This document shows, piece after piece, positions 22,980-35,422 of a stretch of 64,000 bases of DNA. Under the pieces are notes generated by a model that saw only the letters and a list, made by a program, of their open reading frames with translations, was not told the DNA's origin and ran no database searches. Each line of letters begins with the position of its first letter. Positions within the stretch are counted from its first letter, which is position 1. This DNA is from Vitis vinifera (Eukaryota > Streptophyta > Magnoliopsida > Vitales > Vitaceae). The translations under genes were made by a program, and so were the position numbers. The DNA lies in assembly GCF_030704535.1 (NCBI RefSeq), contig NC_081823.1, forward strand, positions 3,938,501 through 4,002,500, given 5' to 3'.

Positions 22980-25712
22980 GGTTGGTTAAAAGATGTGCTA
23001 TTTTATCTTTGATCTTAGATGGATTTCCTATGAAATGTTTAATAGTAGAAAAAATTAAAGTAGCAACTACATCCTCTATATGTCTTGTCCATCCTCTTCC
23101 TTACAATATCATTTTTTGAATTTTTTCATTGGCTTTTAACATAGAACTTTTATCTTATAATGTGGGATAATTATCCCACCTTCCTTTTAACTAACTTGTA
23201 AACCCAACAATGAGTGTCTAGAAAACAACATGGTTTGACAATCTATTGTTTAACTTATAAGTTGTATTGACCATGGTCATTTCTTGAAATTTGGTTAAAA
23301 TATTATACTAGTCATACCATCTATGTTTCATTCATAAATGGTTTTATTAGTATAAAAAGCTTGAGTATATCGATTGCTTTCCTCATATTGCATATTAGGG
23401 AAGGTTAGCCTTGGGTAAAAATTCTTAATTGTAGAAATTTCCTAATTTTGAGTTTCTTTAAATATTTCTATTAGTTTGTTAAGCTTCAATATTTGAACTA
23501 ATTTCTTCATTAATAGTATTAATTTTTCTTATATAAGAAAATTGTGGCGTGTTTAGGATAATCACATTTTCTTTTACCTTTTCATTTTTTTTTGTTTTTT
23601 TTTTTTTAATTTTTTAAAATTAGATCTTAGTATGATTTTCTTGAAATTTCCTAGATAACTTAAATAGCTTAAATAAAGGTTTATTATCTTTCTTAATAAT
23701 TTTTTTCTTAATATCTTCTTGATTTTGGATGACTTCTTCTACTCTATTGAGTTGATCTCCTAACAGCTTAAGAAATATATCAGTATTATTATTTGATTCC
23801 ATTATTTTCCTAATATCTATTAGAGTTCCTTTATCATTGGTGTTAGTCTTAAAAGGTGATACCCTCACTAATGTTCCATTAATATCCTTATCTATTTTGG
23901 CTTCGGGAGGATGAATGGATTCTATGATGACATTATCACCAGTATTCCGTTGTTTGAGTTTTGTTAAATTATTGTTAACTCCTAGAAGGATATCTCGAGT
24001 ATTCTTCTTCTTTAAAGGTTTCAAACCATTTCCAAAACTCAACATGTAGTTTGATGTTTTCTTAGATAATTGTAAAACTCTTCTTGATAGATAGTTCTTA
24101 AAACTTGTGGGACTTTATTAAAATATCATTCTTTTTTATCCCTATTTTCTTTTGAGAAAAAAATATTTTCTTAGAATTTCCTTATTAATTTCAAATTCCT
24201 TTTGGGTAACTCCATATCTTCTGAATTGTAGGGTTGTGATACATTTATGTGGCTTCAAACTTTTAATAACTTAATATTATTAGGGTTTGAAGAGGTGGAT
24301 TCTTCCTCTATCTTAGTGGTTTTGGTTGGAACCAATGAGCATGATGCTCAAGAGGGTTTATATTATGAAATTCTTCGGGTCCTAGAATGTTTGAAGGAAC
24401 TAGAGAAGACCATATCTCCTCCATTAGGATATGGAACCATTTGTTATAATCTTTTATGTTTGTTGTTTTGTGGGTGGAACAAACATTGAAGAAATGTCAT
24501 GATTTTGGAAAATCAACTCCATTCCATAAGATCCTTTTGAGGATGATGAAGTTAGATTTACATATTAAATCTAATTGGAAGATAATAGTTTCCCTTAGAT
24601 TTGGTGTATAAAGCTTCATATCCTACAATAGTGGCCATACTCTCCTAAGCAAACTTGGTAATTATAGAAATTGAATTGTTTCATTCCTTAAACTTGAATC
24701 CATGAGTTTTAACATGAAGGACAACATAATCTAAGATGTCAACATTCTTTAATCTTATTGTGAAATTAAGATAACATTGGAAGTAAACTAGGCTATCATT
24801 TAGACCATGAACCGCTCCAATAATAGAATCCTTATAATCAAAATGTTTATTATCTCTTGAACACATAACAATGAAGGTATTTAAGCATATTCTAACAAAT
24901 GGCTTAGCAACTACTTGAATCATGCCTAGATATATAGAATTATAGTCTTTCTTGTATTTTTGGATAAGTTTGCTATTTAGAAGTCTTATTAATTGATCAT
25001 GTTGTTCCAAACTTATGGTTTGTTTAACTGTTTTAATTGTATAATCTAAGAAAAATACTTTTATTTAATTTAATATTTTTGAAAAATACTTTTATTTAAT
25101 TTAATATTTTAAAAAAATACTTTTATGTAATTTAATATTTTTAAAAATACTTTTATTTAATTTAATATTTAAAAAAAATAAATTTATTTAATTTAATATT
25201 TTTTAAAAATAAATTTATTTAATTTAATATTTTAAAAAATATTTAATTTAATATTTTTTTAAATACTTTAATTTAATTTAATATTTTTGAAAAAAATTTA
25301 ATTTAATATTTTTGAAAAAAAATTATTTAATTTCATATTTTTGAAAACTACTTTTATTTAATTTAGTATTTTTGAAAAAAAAATTATTGAAAAAAAATTA
25401 TTTAACTTAATTTTATAAAATATTTTATATGTGTTCTTAAAGGGTATATTTGTTCATTACTATTTCATATCCTTCAACTCAATTTGAAGAGTTATATGGA
25501 CCTTTTGTTAATTTGGAGGTCCATCTACCCCCAAAAAATAATTCTCCCAAACTTAAAAGATCATTTTTAATAATTTCTTGGTTGGAAAACTTAGGTAATT
25601 TCCAATTGTCTACTTCATTAGGAATCTTAGGATAATTTACTTCTTCACTATTTATTAGAGCTTCTTGGGGATTTGTGGATCTCCTAGACATAGATCTAAA
25701 AACTGAACTCAT
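22980..25712 (-). mobile_element. Endogenous pararetrovirus fossil (Caulimoviridae), minus strand, broken
   Basis: Minus-strand parts lie in viral order. An N-terminal part of the movement-protein region is at 25479-25712. A 30K-type movement-protein core is at 24681-25010, with LGMIQVVAKP, KDSIIGAVHGLNDSLVYF and a terminal KTHGF as in caulimovirid movement proteins. A Lys/Asn-rich, coil-prone linker is at 23620-24045. Weak coat-protein-like sequence lies near 22980-23150. No reverse transcriptase is seen. The fossil is partial and broken with many breaks; florendovirus-like affiliation is likely but not proven. An AT-rich minisatellite lies inside it. It sits between the candidate leader exon and the coding exon of the DUF594 gene. 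Confidence 0.72.
25050..25425. repeat. AT-rich minisatellite, about 31-bp unit, about 11 copies
   Basis: Repeated 'acttttatttaatttaat' followed by 'atttttgaaaaat', with units of about 24-33 bp. It lies within the movement-protein region of the pararetrovirus fossil, so it expanded in or next to that fossil. Confidence 0.75.
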
Positions 25713-25719
25713 TTTAGGT

Positions 25720-26453
25720 TAATTTAGGCCCTATTCATAGGATTATAAAGCTAATTGAGTAATTATCAGAAATCCTGCCCTAAAACACCTATTCCTTTAG
25801 CTAACACAAGCTCCTTTGGATTGCCTTTAGACAAACCTTTATATATATATAGGGGGGGGAGGGGGGAGATATAGGCAAGATCCAAAATACCTTGATAGTA
25901 ATGAAGGAGTAAAAATATACCTATAACAAAAAAGTTAGTTTATTTAAATATTTAATTAATCATGTTTTTTTTTAATTATTTTAAATAAAATATTATTAAC
26001 TATTATTATTTCTCATTTATATTTAATAAAAAATATCATTTATGCCTTTTTAAAATAGTAATATCTATAATTTAGAATTTCTATTAAAATACTATCATTC
26101 TTTTTAAATACGTAATTAGTGTTTTTGTCATCAATGTAAAGTAAACCGAAATTTCTATTCATCGTTTTAACATAAAATAGAAGTTTAATATTTATCTACA
26201 AAATTGACAATTTGAACTTGTTTTATAAAAGGTATAAAAAAAAAAGAAGGAAAATGGCTACATTTGGTTGCAATATCAAATAAGAAAGTATGATATAATA
26301 TGATATGATTTCTTTTCATATTAAAAAATGACATCTATAGAAAGTGGCTTCAAACATGGTATATGGGGGTGTGATGGATGGTTTGAATAATCGAAACTAA
26401 TCGCGATCTGATGTTTGATGCAGCAGGAGAAAAGAAAGAAGGCAAAAGGAGGC
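25720..26453. other. Spacer before the DUF594 coding exon
   Basis: AT-rich, with a G-rich run at 25851-25867. A probable splice acceptor (TTGATGCAG) ends at 26423, with a purine-rich leader to 26453. No gene is seen in 25720-26400. Confidence 0.4.
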
Positions 26454-28661
26454 ATGGCTAACGTCATTCCTGAAAAGGTCAAGAAATTATGGGATGAATG
26501 GAATCTCCGGGGTTCCATTCTTTTCAGTCTTTTCCTCCAGATATTGTTAATTTTTTGTGCGCCAACGCGAAAGCGGAGAGGAAACACATTTGTGACCCTC
26601 ATTATCTGGTCAGCCTACTTGCTGGCCGACTGGGTGGCAGCCTTTGCAGTGGGTCTTATTGCCAACAGCCAAAATGACATGAAAAACAAATGTGAGATGC
26701 CAGTTCAAACCGAGGACCTTCTGGCTTTGTGGGCTCCTTTTCTACTGCTACACCTTGGTGGCCCTGATGCCATCACTGCTTTCTCCCTCGAAGATAATGA
26801 GCTCTGGATCAGGCATTTGTTCGGGCTCCTTATCCAGCTTATTGCCGTTGGTTATGTCATCCTACAGGCTCTCCCAAGTGAGCTCTGGATCCCAACAAGC
26901 CTTATGTTATTGGCTGGGATTATCAAATATGCTGAGCGGACTCGTGCTTTGTATTTGGGGTGCTTGGGTAATTTCAAGGCCAGCATGCTTCCACCTGCTG
27001 ACGCTGGTCCAAACTATGCTCAACTCATGGAGGAATACACCTCAAAGAAGATTGCCCATGTTCCGGCTGATATTAAGATAGAGAAAGAATTTGGAGGCGG
27101 AGCTTCTGCAGATTATGCTGTTCGAGTTGAGCGCCTTTCCGACCTTGATGTGGTGGAAGGTGGGTTCAAATATTTCAATATTTTTAAGGGTCTGATTGTC
27201 GACCTCATGTTTACCTTCCAAGAGCGGAAGGATAGTCGAAGGTACTTCTTCGCAAGAAATACAGAAGATGCCTTCAAAGTGTTGGAAGTTGAACTCAATT
27301 TCATGTACGATGCCCTCTACACCAAGATGGTTGTGGTGAATGGGAATATCGGCTACTTTCTCCGCTTCGTTTGCTCTACTTGCCTAGTGGCTTCCTTGGA
27401 GCGATTTGCAGCTCATCATAAGCAGAAAAATGGTGGGCATCCGCCCAACCAGGGGAAAATGCACCCCTTCGACGTTTATGTTACCTATGCCTTGCTCATT
27501 GGTGCCATCTGCCTGGACTCTATAGCTGTCATCAAGCTCATTTTTTCTGACTGGACTATAGTTCTACTCAGATACCGTAGAGCCAAAGAGTTTCTTCTTA
27601 AAACACGTAAAAGACTCACCATCTACAGAATAGGCAGCTGGTCCAAAACTTTTGGTAGGAGGTGGTCCAATTCTATGTCACAGCACAGTTTGGTTCGTTA
27701 CTGCCTGAAGGAGCGGTTCAAATGGATCGACGTAACTGTAGATTGGTTTGGACTTAAGGATATTCTGGATGAGATTCAATACAAAGAACACATAAAGGTT
27801 CCAAAAGATTTAAAAATTTTTATTTGCGAGGCGCTGAAGGAAAAGGCCAAGAAAGCAGAGGATTCAAAAACTGCCAGGGAGATATGTTCAGGGCGAGGTG
27901 ATTGGGTTCTCTCACAGAGCGCTTGTCAGTCCCTGATATGGAGTGTTGATGGTGAATATGATGAGATTCTTTTATTGTGGCATATAGCTACTGATCTCTG
28001 CTTTTATGAAATGCCGTCATCAACACATACAGACCCTGAAGTTGGACATCAGCCATCAAAAGAAGGAAGCTTTGATAATAGACGCGAGTTCAGTAAATTC
28101 TTGTCAGACTACATGCTATATCTTTTGGTCATGAGGCCTACAATGATGTCTGCAGTGGCAGGTATTGGGCAAATTAGGTTTCGAGACACTTGTGAGGAAG
28201 CAAAGAAGTTTTTTCGCAGAAAGGATATCATTTCTGGAGGAAAATTTAAAGAAAGCTCTTTGTTGTCGTGGTTTAAGAAGTTTTCTTCTGAAAGAAAAAA
28301 AGAATTGATGCAGGAAAAAATATGGGAAGCCTGTGCAGCGCTACTTCTGATAGAAACTGTTGTTAAGCCCATTGAAGTGAAGGGTGATAGAAGCAAATCA
28401 GTGTTGTTTGACGCATGTATTCTTGCAAAGGAACTCAAAAAATTGAACGAAAGGAAGAGGTGGAAGGTAATGAGTGAAGTATGGGTGGAATTGTTGTCTT
28501 ATGCTGCAAGTCATTGCAGAGCAAATACTCATGCCCAGCAGTTCAGCAAAGGTGGAGAACTTGTTACTTTTGTTTGGTTACTAATGACCCAGTTAGGCTT
28601 GGGAGATCAGTTCCGGGTAGAGGCTGGCCATGCTAGAGCAAAACTGCTTGTGGAGAAGTAA
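26454..28661 (+). CDS. DUF4220/DUF594 multi-pass membrane protein, intact single coding exon
   Basis: 735 aa. The chosen start, ATG 26454 (MANVIPEKVKKLWDEW), matches the start preserved in dead copy A. An upstream in-frame ATG at 26418 would add 12 residues but probably lies at or before the splice acceptor. The N-terminal third is hydrophobic: membrane segments lie near residues 20-38, 46-66, 84-100 and 120-165, with the family's GGPDAITAFSLEDNELW motif. Further membrane segments lie near 295-315 and 340-365. A charged cytosolic-type region follows. The extreme C-terminus (HCRANTHAQQFSKGGELVTF, then VWLLMTQLGLGDQF) is the DUF594 signature. These proteins form large, often clustered plant families of unknown function. 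Flanking dead copies at 8.9, 20.1 and 29.5 kb mark this as the survivor of a small array. Confidence 0.92.
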   Translation: MANVIPEKVKKLWDEWNLRGSILFSLFLQILLIFCAPTRKRRGNTFVTLIIWSAYLLADWVAAFAVGLIANSQNDMKNKCEMPVQTEDLLALWAPFLLLHLGGPDAITAFSLEDNELWIRHLFGLLIQLIAVGYVILQALPSELWIPTSLMLLAGIIKYAERTRALYLGCLGNFKASMLPPADAGPNYAQLMEEYTSKKIAHVPADIKIEKEFGGGASADYAVRVERLSDLDVVEGGFKYFNIFKGLIVDLMFTFQERKDSRRYFFARNTEDAFKVLEVELNFMYDALYTKMVVVNGNIGYFLRFVCSTCLVASLERFAAHHKQKNGGHPPNQGKMHPFDVYVTYALLIGAICLDSIAVIKLIFSDWTIVLLRYRRAKEFLLKTRKRLTIYRIGSWSKTFGRRWSNSMSQHSLVRYCLKERFKWIDVTVDWFGLKDILDEIQYKEHIKVPKDLKIFICEALKEKAKKAEDSKTAREICSGRGDWVLSQSACQSLIWSVDGEYDEILLLWHIATDLCFYEMPSSTHTDPEVGHQPSKEGSFDNRREFSKFLSDYMLYLLVMRPTMMSAVAGIGQIRFRDTCEEAKKFFRRKDIISGGKFKESSLLSWFKKFSSERKKELMQEKIWEACAALLLIETVVKPIEVKGDRSKSVLFDACILAKELKKLNERKRWKVMSEVWVELLSYAASHCRANTHAQQFSKGGELVTFVWLLMTQLGLGDQFRVEAGHARAKLLVEK

Positions 28662-29458
28662 AGGAAGACTTCAAACCAACTAATGATCCTCTGTTTTTTA
28701 CTATGTATTAGACATTTCTATCTCTTAATGCTTTCAGTTGAATAATCACCAAGTTCCAGTAGTATGTCATTTTCCTTTTGCATCTGATGCCCTTTTCTTT
28801 TCCATGCCTTAACTCTTAACAATGTTCACTGGATGTGGCAATTATGCATGTAACACAAACACAAGTCCACCTATAGCAGTAATTCATGGATTTTGCAGCT
28901 CATTAGTTCTTCAGTTTTCCTCTGTGGTTTACCTTCAGCCCAACATTTAAATGCTACTGGATATTTGATGAACTCCCACCATTTTTGCATGGCTGGTAAC
29001 ATTGTAGCACCAAACTCTCTGAATTTGTTTCGGGATTTAAAAATATTGGATGTATTGTATACATGGCTTAAATGTCTAAAAATATCAAATATAAATTGTT
29101 TATGCAATATTGTTGTTCATGAAATGATTCCAGGTACTCAAAAATTTCTTTTGAGAAGCTGGGGAAAAGAATTCCTAGGTTATGATTGACAACCCTAATG
29201 TTATGGGTGATGTTCATACTCTTCAGACTAGTATTTCTTGAAAATGGAAAAGCAGAGGATCCATGATATCCCCTGTTTTTTCAATCAACCTCAGAGAACC
29301 ATGTTGCAAACTGCAAAGAATGGGGAGAGGAGGAGATAAGTTTCAATGACATATGTCTCTTTTCTTTGATAAATGTGAAAGACCACTACACTTGTAGGTT
29401 TTTTTTTTCACTTCATATTGTTTTTATTATTCCATTTTTCTTTTTCAAAAGGTTTTGA
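28662..29458. other. 3' flank of the DUF594 gene
   Basis: Contains the 3' UTR and spacer. A short frame at 28893-29189 resembles nothing recognised. No other gene is supported. Confidence 0.4.
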
Positions 29459-30040
29459 GGTAAGGACATCCTGGATGAGCTTCAATAGAAAAATAGCAAG
29501 CCTGTCCGTGACGACTTGAAAGGATTTATTATCAAAGAGCTAAAGGAAAAAGGCCAAGAAAGCAAAAGATTCAAAAACTGACAAGGATATGCTCAGGGAG
29601 GGGTGATGGGGTTTTCTTGCAAAGCCAACGTCAGTCTTCTATGGAGGAACTGATGGAGTATGTGGTAAAATTTAAATCAAAGTGTTCCATGATGTGGTTT
29701 AGGCAGATTTTCTCCCAAGCACAATACAAGGTCAAATCTGGAGGACAGTAGGAATTGAAGTGTTCTATAACATGGTTTATACAAAGTTTTTCCCCCCAGG
29801 ACAATCAGTGTTGTTTTGGAAGTTTTTGTGCAAAGGACAGCCAAAGTGTTCTAGTGGGGTTTCGGAAGTTCTTTCTTCAAGTCAAAATCAGTGAAAGAAG
29901 AAAGGAGAATACCTTGTGCATAGGTACTTCCTGCAGAAACTGTACCATTGCAGTGTAGGGGATTAGAAGCAAACTACTGTCGTTTGATGCGTTATTCTTG
30001 CAAAAGATCTCAAAAAATTGAGGAACAGTAGAGGTGCAAG
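29459..30040 (+). pseudogene. DUF4220/DUF594 pseudogene, 3'-half fragment (copy D)
   Basis: The DNA aligns with 27752-28460 of the intact gene. The segment 'aaggacatcctggatgagcttcaat' matches the KDILDEIQ region, 'aaaggccaagaaagca.a.gattcaaaaactg' the KAKKAEDSKT region, and 'tcgtttgatgc..tattcttgcaaa' the LFDACILAKEL region. Frame is lost repeatedly. Between 29667 and 29900 a block like the parent's 'gtttaagaagttttcttctga' segment occurs three times about 80-90 bp apart, where the parent has one. The N-terminal half is missing and intron-like sequence precedes it. This is a dead truncated paralogue downstream of the intact gene. Confidence 0.8.
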
Positions 30041-30566
30041 ATGATGAGCTACAGGATAGTCAATAAACCCTACTGTTTAGCAATGGAGTAGCTCCAAATT
30101 GTTTGAAGCATCAGATATGACACAGTTCATTTCAATGAGATGGAAAGAAATCATTTTCTGAGCCAATGGTCGAAGAGGCTGAATTTGCAGATGCTTGAGC
30201 ACCAAGCCATTCTTTAGATGCATTTAACAATGTGAGTTCCTAGCAATTTGAAGAACAGAGCTACAATTTAACTATCATCTAGTTAAAGAACCAAGCTTTG
30301 CCGCAGAAATATATCATCCACTGGTGTTCCCCCAAGGCTAAATTTAAAGATTTACAATACTAATATAGAAGAACTTGTATCAAAATTTCTCATTCTCAAT
30401 GCCAAACAAATATAAGGATTCTATATAAAATTGTTAATACTTAAAAGAGTAATAATGCCAATTTCAGTTTGGATCTTCATTACAACTTACAAGATTTCTG
30501 GTTTTATAAATGATTATGTTTTGACTGATTACCTTGAGGCGACAATGAATAATTTTGAGTTGCAGT
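30041..30566. other. petC 3' UTR and spacer
   Basis: On the minus strand the petC transcript would end within about 30420-30566. The remainder is spacer after the DUF594 pseudogene, with no further gene. Confidence 0.45.
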
Positions 30567-32356
<1,790 letters not shown>

Positions 32357-32790
32357 GGCTGAGATTTTTGGGCAACAACAGGTGGTAATCAAGTGAGGTT
32401 TTGTGAAGGTGAGGCTGAGAGAGAATGTGGACAGAGCAGATAGTAGATAAGGTGATTGTTTGATGGAAGATGGATGGTGCCACACAGCCACATGTTAGAG
32501 ATTACTGTGACCATATCTGTGTATGTTTTGCACTGACTAGGCCCTTGCCCATTTTGTACTTTGGGCTCAAGTCCATGGACCTGTCATCAAGCTCAGTAAA
32601 ATTAACAGACCAAAAATACAAAATATTGATATATAATAGCATTTATGATATTCATCTAGAATAAACAAAATTGAGATACTATAAAGAAATGAAAGACCAA
32701 GGCACAAATTACAATTTCACATGAAAAATCTTTAAATTGATGAAGAACCGTGGTCACTCAAGAATCACAAAAGCCATCGAAAAAAATATT
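32357..32790 (-). promoter_or_regulatory. petC leader and promoter region
   Basis: Upstream of the petC ATG on the minus strand. A GATAAGG I-box core (on the plus strand) is at 32446-32452, a motif common in light-regulated photosynthesis genes; at 90 bp from the ATG it may lie in the leader. The leader is CT-rich. No clear TATA box was assigned. Confidence 0.3.
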
Positions 32791-35422
32791 AAATACAAGG
32801 TTTTACCAAATTCTAGAACTTCAATCATCCATCGAACGTATGTCTAGTATCTTTTGAACTTTAGTTTTACATTATACACTTGAGATTACTATCAAGTACA
32901 ATCTTTTGAACTTTAGTTTTACATTATACACTTGAGATTACTATCAAGTACAATCTCAGTCTCCTCTTGATACCCAATCAAGAAAACACTTGGGTTCGCC
33001 TTAATAAATAAAAAACAAAGAATAGGAAGGAGAAATAAAATTAAATAAATCTATTTAATTAGAAATTACACTAAAATAAGATTCTAAAAAGAAAAACACT
33101 TTCTAATGTAGAAAATATTTGAAATTCATTATGGGCCAAGACAACTCCCTTCTCCTATTCTCATTTGGAAGAGAGTAACTTAAATATTAAGATAAACCCT
33201 ACGTGAGGATCATTTAAAAAATGTAAAAATTTGTGTTTCAGTATTGAAAGTTGATCGATTGATATATTAGTCTAAAATTATTTTGGATGCAAATGATTTA
33301 TCTACCCCTCGATGAGAATGATAAAATATTTTGCTAATTTGATTAATTCAAAATTACTCTTAAATACCATTTTAATTAAAAAATACAGAAATTTTAGAAC
33401 TTAGATGATCAATTTTTGCACTCATCCACAATATCAAAACTATTATATAAAATAGAAAAAAAGAAATAAAGTAGATTAAATATTAGAACCACTTATTATA
33501 ACATTTTTAATTTACTTTAATACACTTTGTCATATGCAATTTTGATTAAAAAAAGAATTGTGGACATGACAATATTTGGTTGGTCACTGCAATCTTCAAC
33601 AGAAGACTCACAAGTACAGAGAAGCCAAACTCAGGACAACTAGAGAGAGAGAAGATTTCCATCCTTTGCACTGATCCCCACGAACACTTCATGGTGGTAG
33701 CGGCTGAATGCATGGCTATTAAAGACAACTTGGAGTATCGCAATTTTCAAATTCAACCTCTTCAGGCCCATGTAATCGTAAGGGTTACGCCAATAAGAAG
33801 AATCTTCAGTTCTTTCTTGAATTTTCTTTTCTTTTCTTTCTTAGTAATCTTTCTGATACTGAATGCATGCATTTCTTGGTATACTGCTTTATTCACCCAT
33901 CTCTCAAGTTGGGAGAAAATCCATCCTTTTGTACGGTATCTCACCATGAATAACAATCAATAAGTTACAAGGCTAGGGTTGTGTTTGGTTGGCAAGAAAG
34001 TGTAGAACCAAATGTTTGAATACAGCTGCATGGTCTCAAATTTTAGGGTTCAAGAAAAAGAAAACTTGTTTGGTTCTATTTTCTTTGTTTCTCAGCAACC
34101 AAATGGGGGAGGGTGAAAATTACTGTTCTCATGAATCTGTTGTTTGATTTTTTTTTTTTTTTTTTTTCCCACTTCTTTCTTCAGAGAAAGGGTTCAAGAA
34201 CATGTCAAACCTTTTGTTAACTACTGTTGCTTCAAGGATGAGGGACGACACCTTCTTGGCCCATGGATTCTTGGTAAGATTAATCCTACAAATTGTTGTG
34301 TCAAATACCTCCCTGGACTTCTTTTGCTTTGAGGGTTGCAAACCAAGAAAATATACTCTGTAATTTTTTATTTTTTATTTTTCGTTTCTCAGCAACCAAA
34401 TGGACATCGCAGGAGGGTCGACTTCAATGCATGAAGGAGCCGGCGACAAAGTACGAAGGGGAGGTGGCCATGAGCTCAAAAGCAACATAGCCAATCCGGT
34501 TGTCTTGGTGCACCACCACCAGGTCTTCCACCAGCACCTCCATCTATTCATCCTCCTTATCCTATTATTGGTATGTCTAAACCTGTACCAACACCATACA
34601 CTAGGGAAAGCCACCACCATATTATCCTCCTTTTCCATTTTTTGTGACCTTGTTTTTAAGCTGAAATGATTGAAGAAAAGAAATTGTGAAGAAGAAAAAA
34701 ATTTTAAGTTAATAAATTATTTTTATATTCTACCTCAAACTTATTACACTTTTTTAATTATTCTACATGAAGATTAAATAATTTCAAATTATATAAATTT
34801 CTTACTAATATTAATTATATTTAACTTTTTTTTTACTATTTTTTATGATAAAATCAAACATGAAAAAATAATTTTTCTTAACATTTTTTCCTTAATTTTT
34901 GGGAATCGAACATAGTTTTAAGTTATCTTTGGTTGAAAAATGATTTTCTCATATTTAATTTTATTATGAAAAATATGAAAAAAAAAATGGTCTAGGATTT
35001 GTGGGGGTGGATGGTATGGTGGTGGCATGGAGGTCTAGACATATGACTAGGTGGTTGTGCACCTAAACCACTAGGTGGTGTGCTCTTGGTCATGGTGCTT
35101 TTGAGTTCATAGTCTGCTCCCATTTGTATTGTTGGGAAGTTTAAGGCAAATCTAGAGAATTGGCTTGTACAGGTAAAAAGATTTCATTACGATAATAACA
35201 ACCTCTCAATAATAATAACCTTTCAACAATAATAAAATTCAATAAGAACAAATAATGATAATCTAAGAACATTCAACCACAAAAAGACATCAAATATAGC
35301 GTGAAAAAACCCCTTAAGTGGAACTAAAAAGCCATAGAGAAAATTCTTTTCACTTCAATTAAATGGGAATATAAATAACTATGTCTTTACTAGTTTTCTC
35401 ATCTTGAAATTTATATAAATAT
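32790..35422 (+). repeat. Exon-bearing dispersed repeat, copy A (first part)
   Basis: This copy has a left arm (32800-33545) and three exon-like blocks with splice-like borders. Block 1 is 33691-33777 (MVVAAECMAIKDNLEYRNF, ending before GTAAGG). Block 2 is 34187-34273 (KPFVNYCCFKDEGRHLLGPW, bounded by AG and GTAAGA). Block 3 is 34393-34570 (after TTTCTCAG, before GTATGT), which continues proline-rich in copy E. A MITE (34690-34920) and an inverted partner of block 3 (about 34990-35125) follow. The unit recurs as copies B-E plus partial pieces. The parent gene is not recognised. The copy is interrupted at 35423 by a Mutator-like element and resumes at 43570. Confidence 0.7.
34690..34985. repeat. 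MITE copy inside repeat copy A
   Basis: AT-rich, with 'gattaaataatttcaaattatataaattt' structure and 'gggaatcgaacatag' and 'agttatctttggttg' ends, as in the 6.9-8.0 kb cluster. Equivalent copies sit at the same place in copy B (46450-46670) and copy E (62740-62940), so this insertion predates duplication of the unit. Confidence 0.55.

Noticed and set aside
26418-26453. Upstream in-frame ATG for the DUF594 gene
   Set aside because: The ATG overlaps the likely splice acceptor (TTGATGCAG), and the paralogue at 8886 supports the start at 26454.
26692-27081. 129-codon frame on the plus strand
   Set aside because: Out-of-frame shadow of the DUF594 coding sequence.
28893-29189. 98-codon frame downstream of the DUF594 gene
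   Set aside because: Lies in the 3' flank with no recognised similarity or gene structure.
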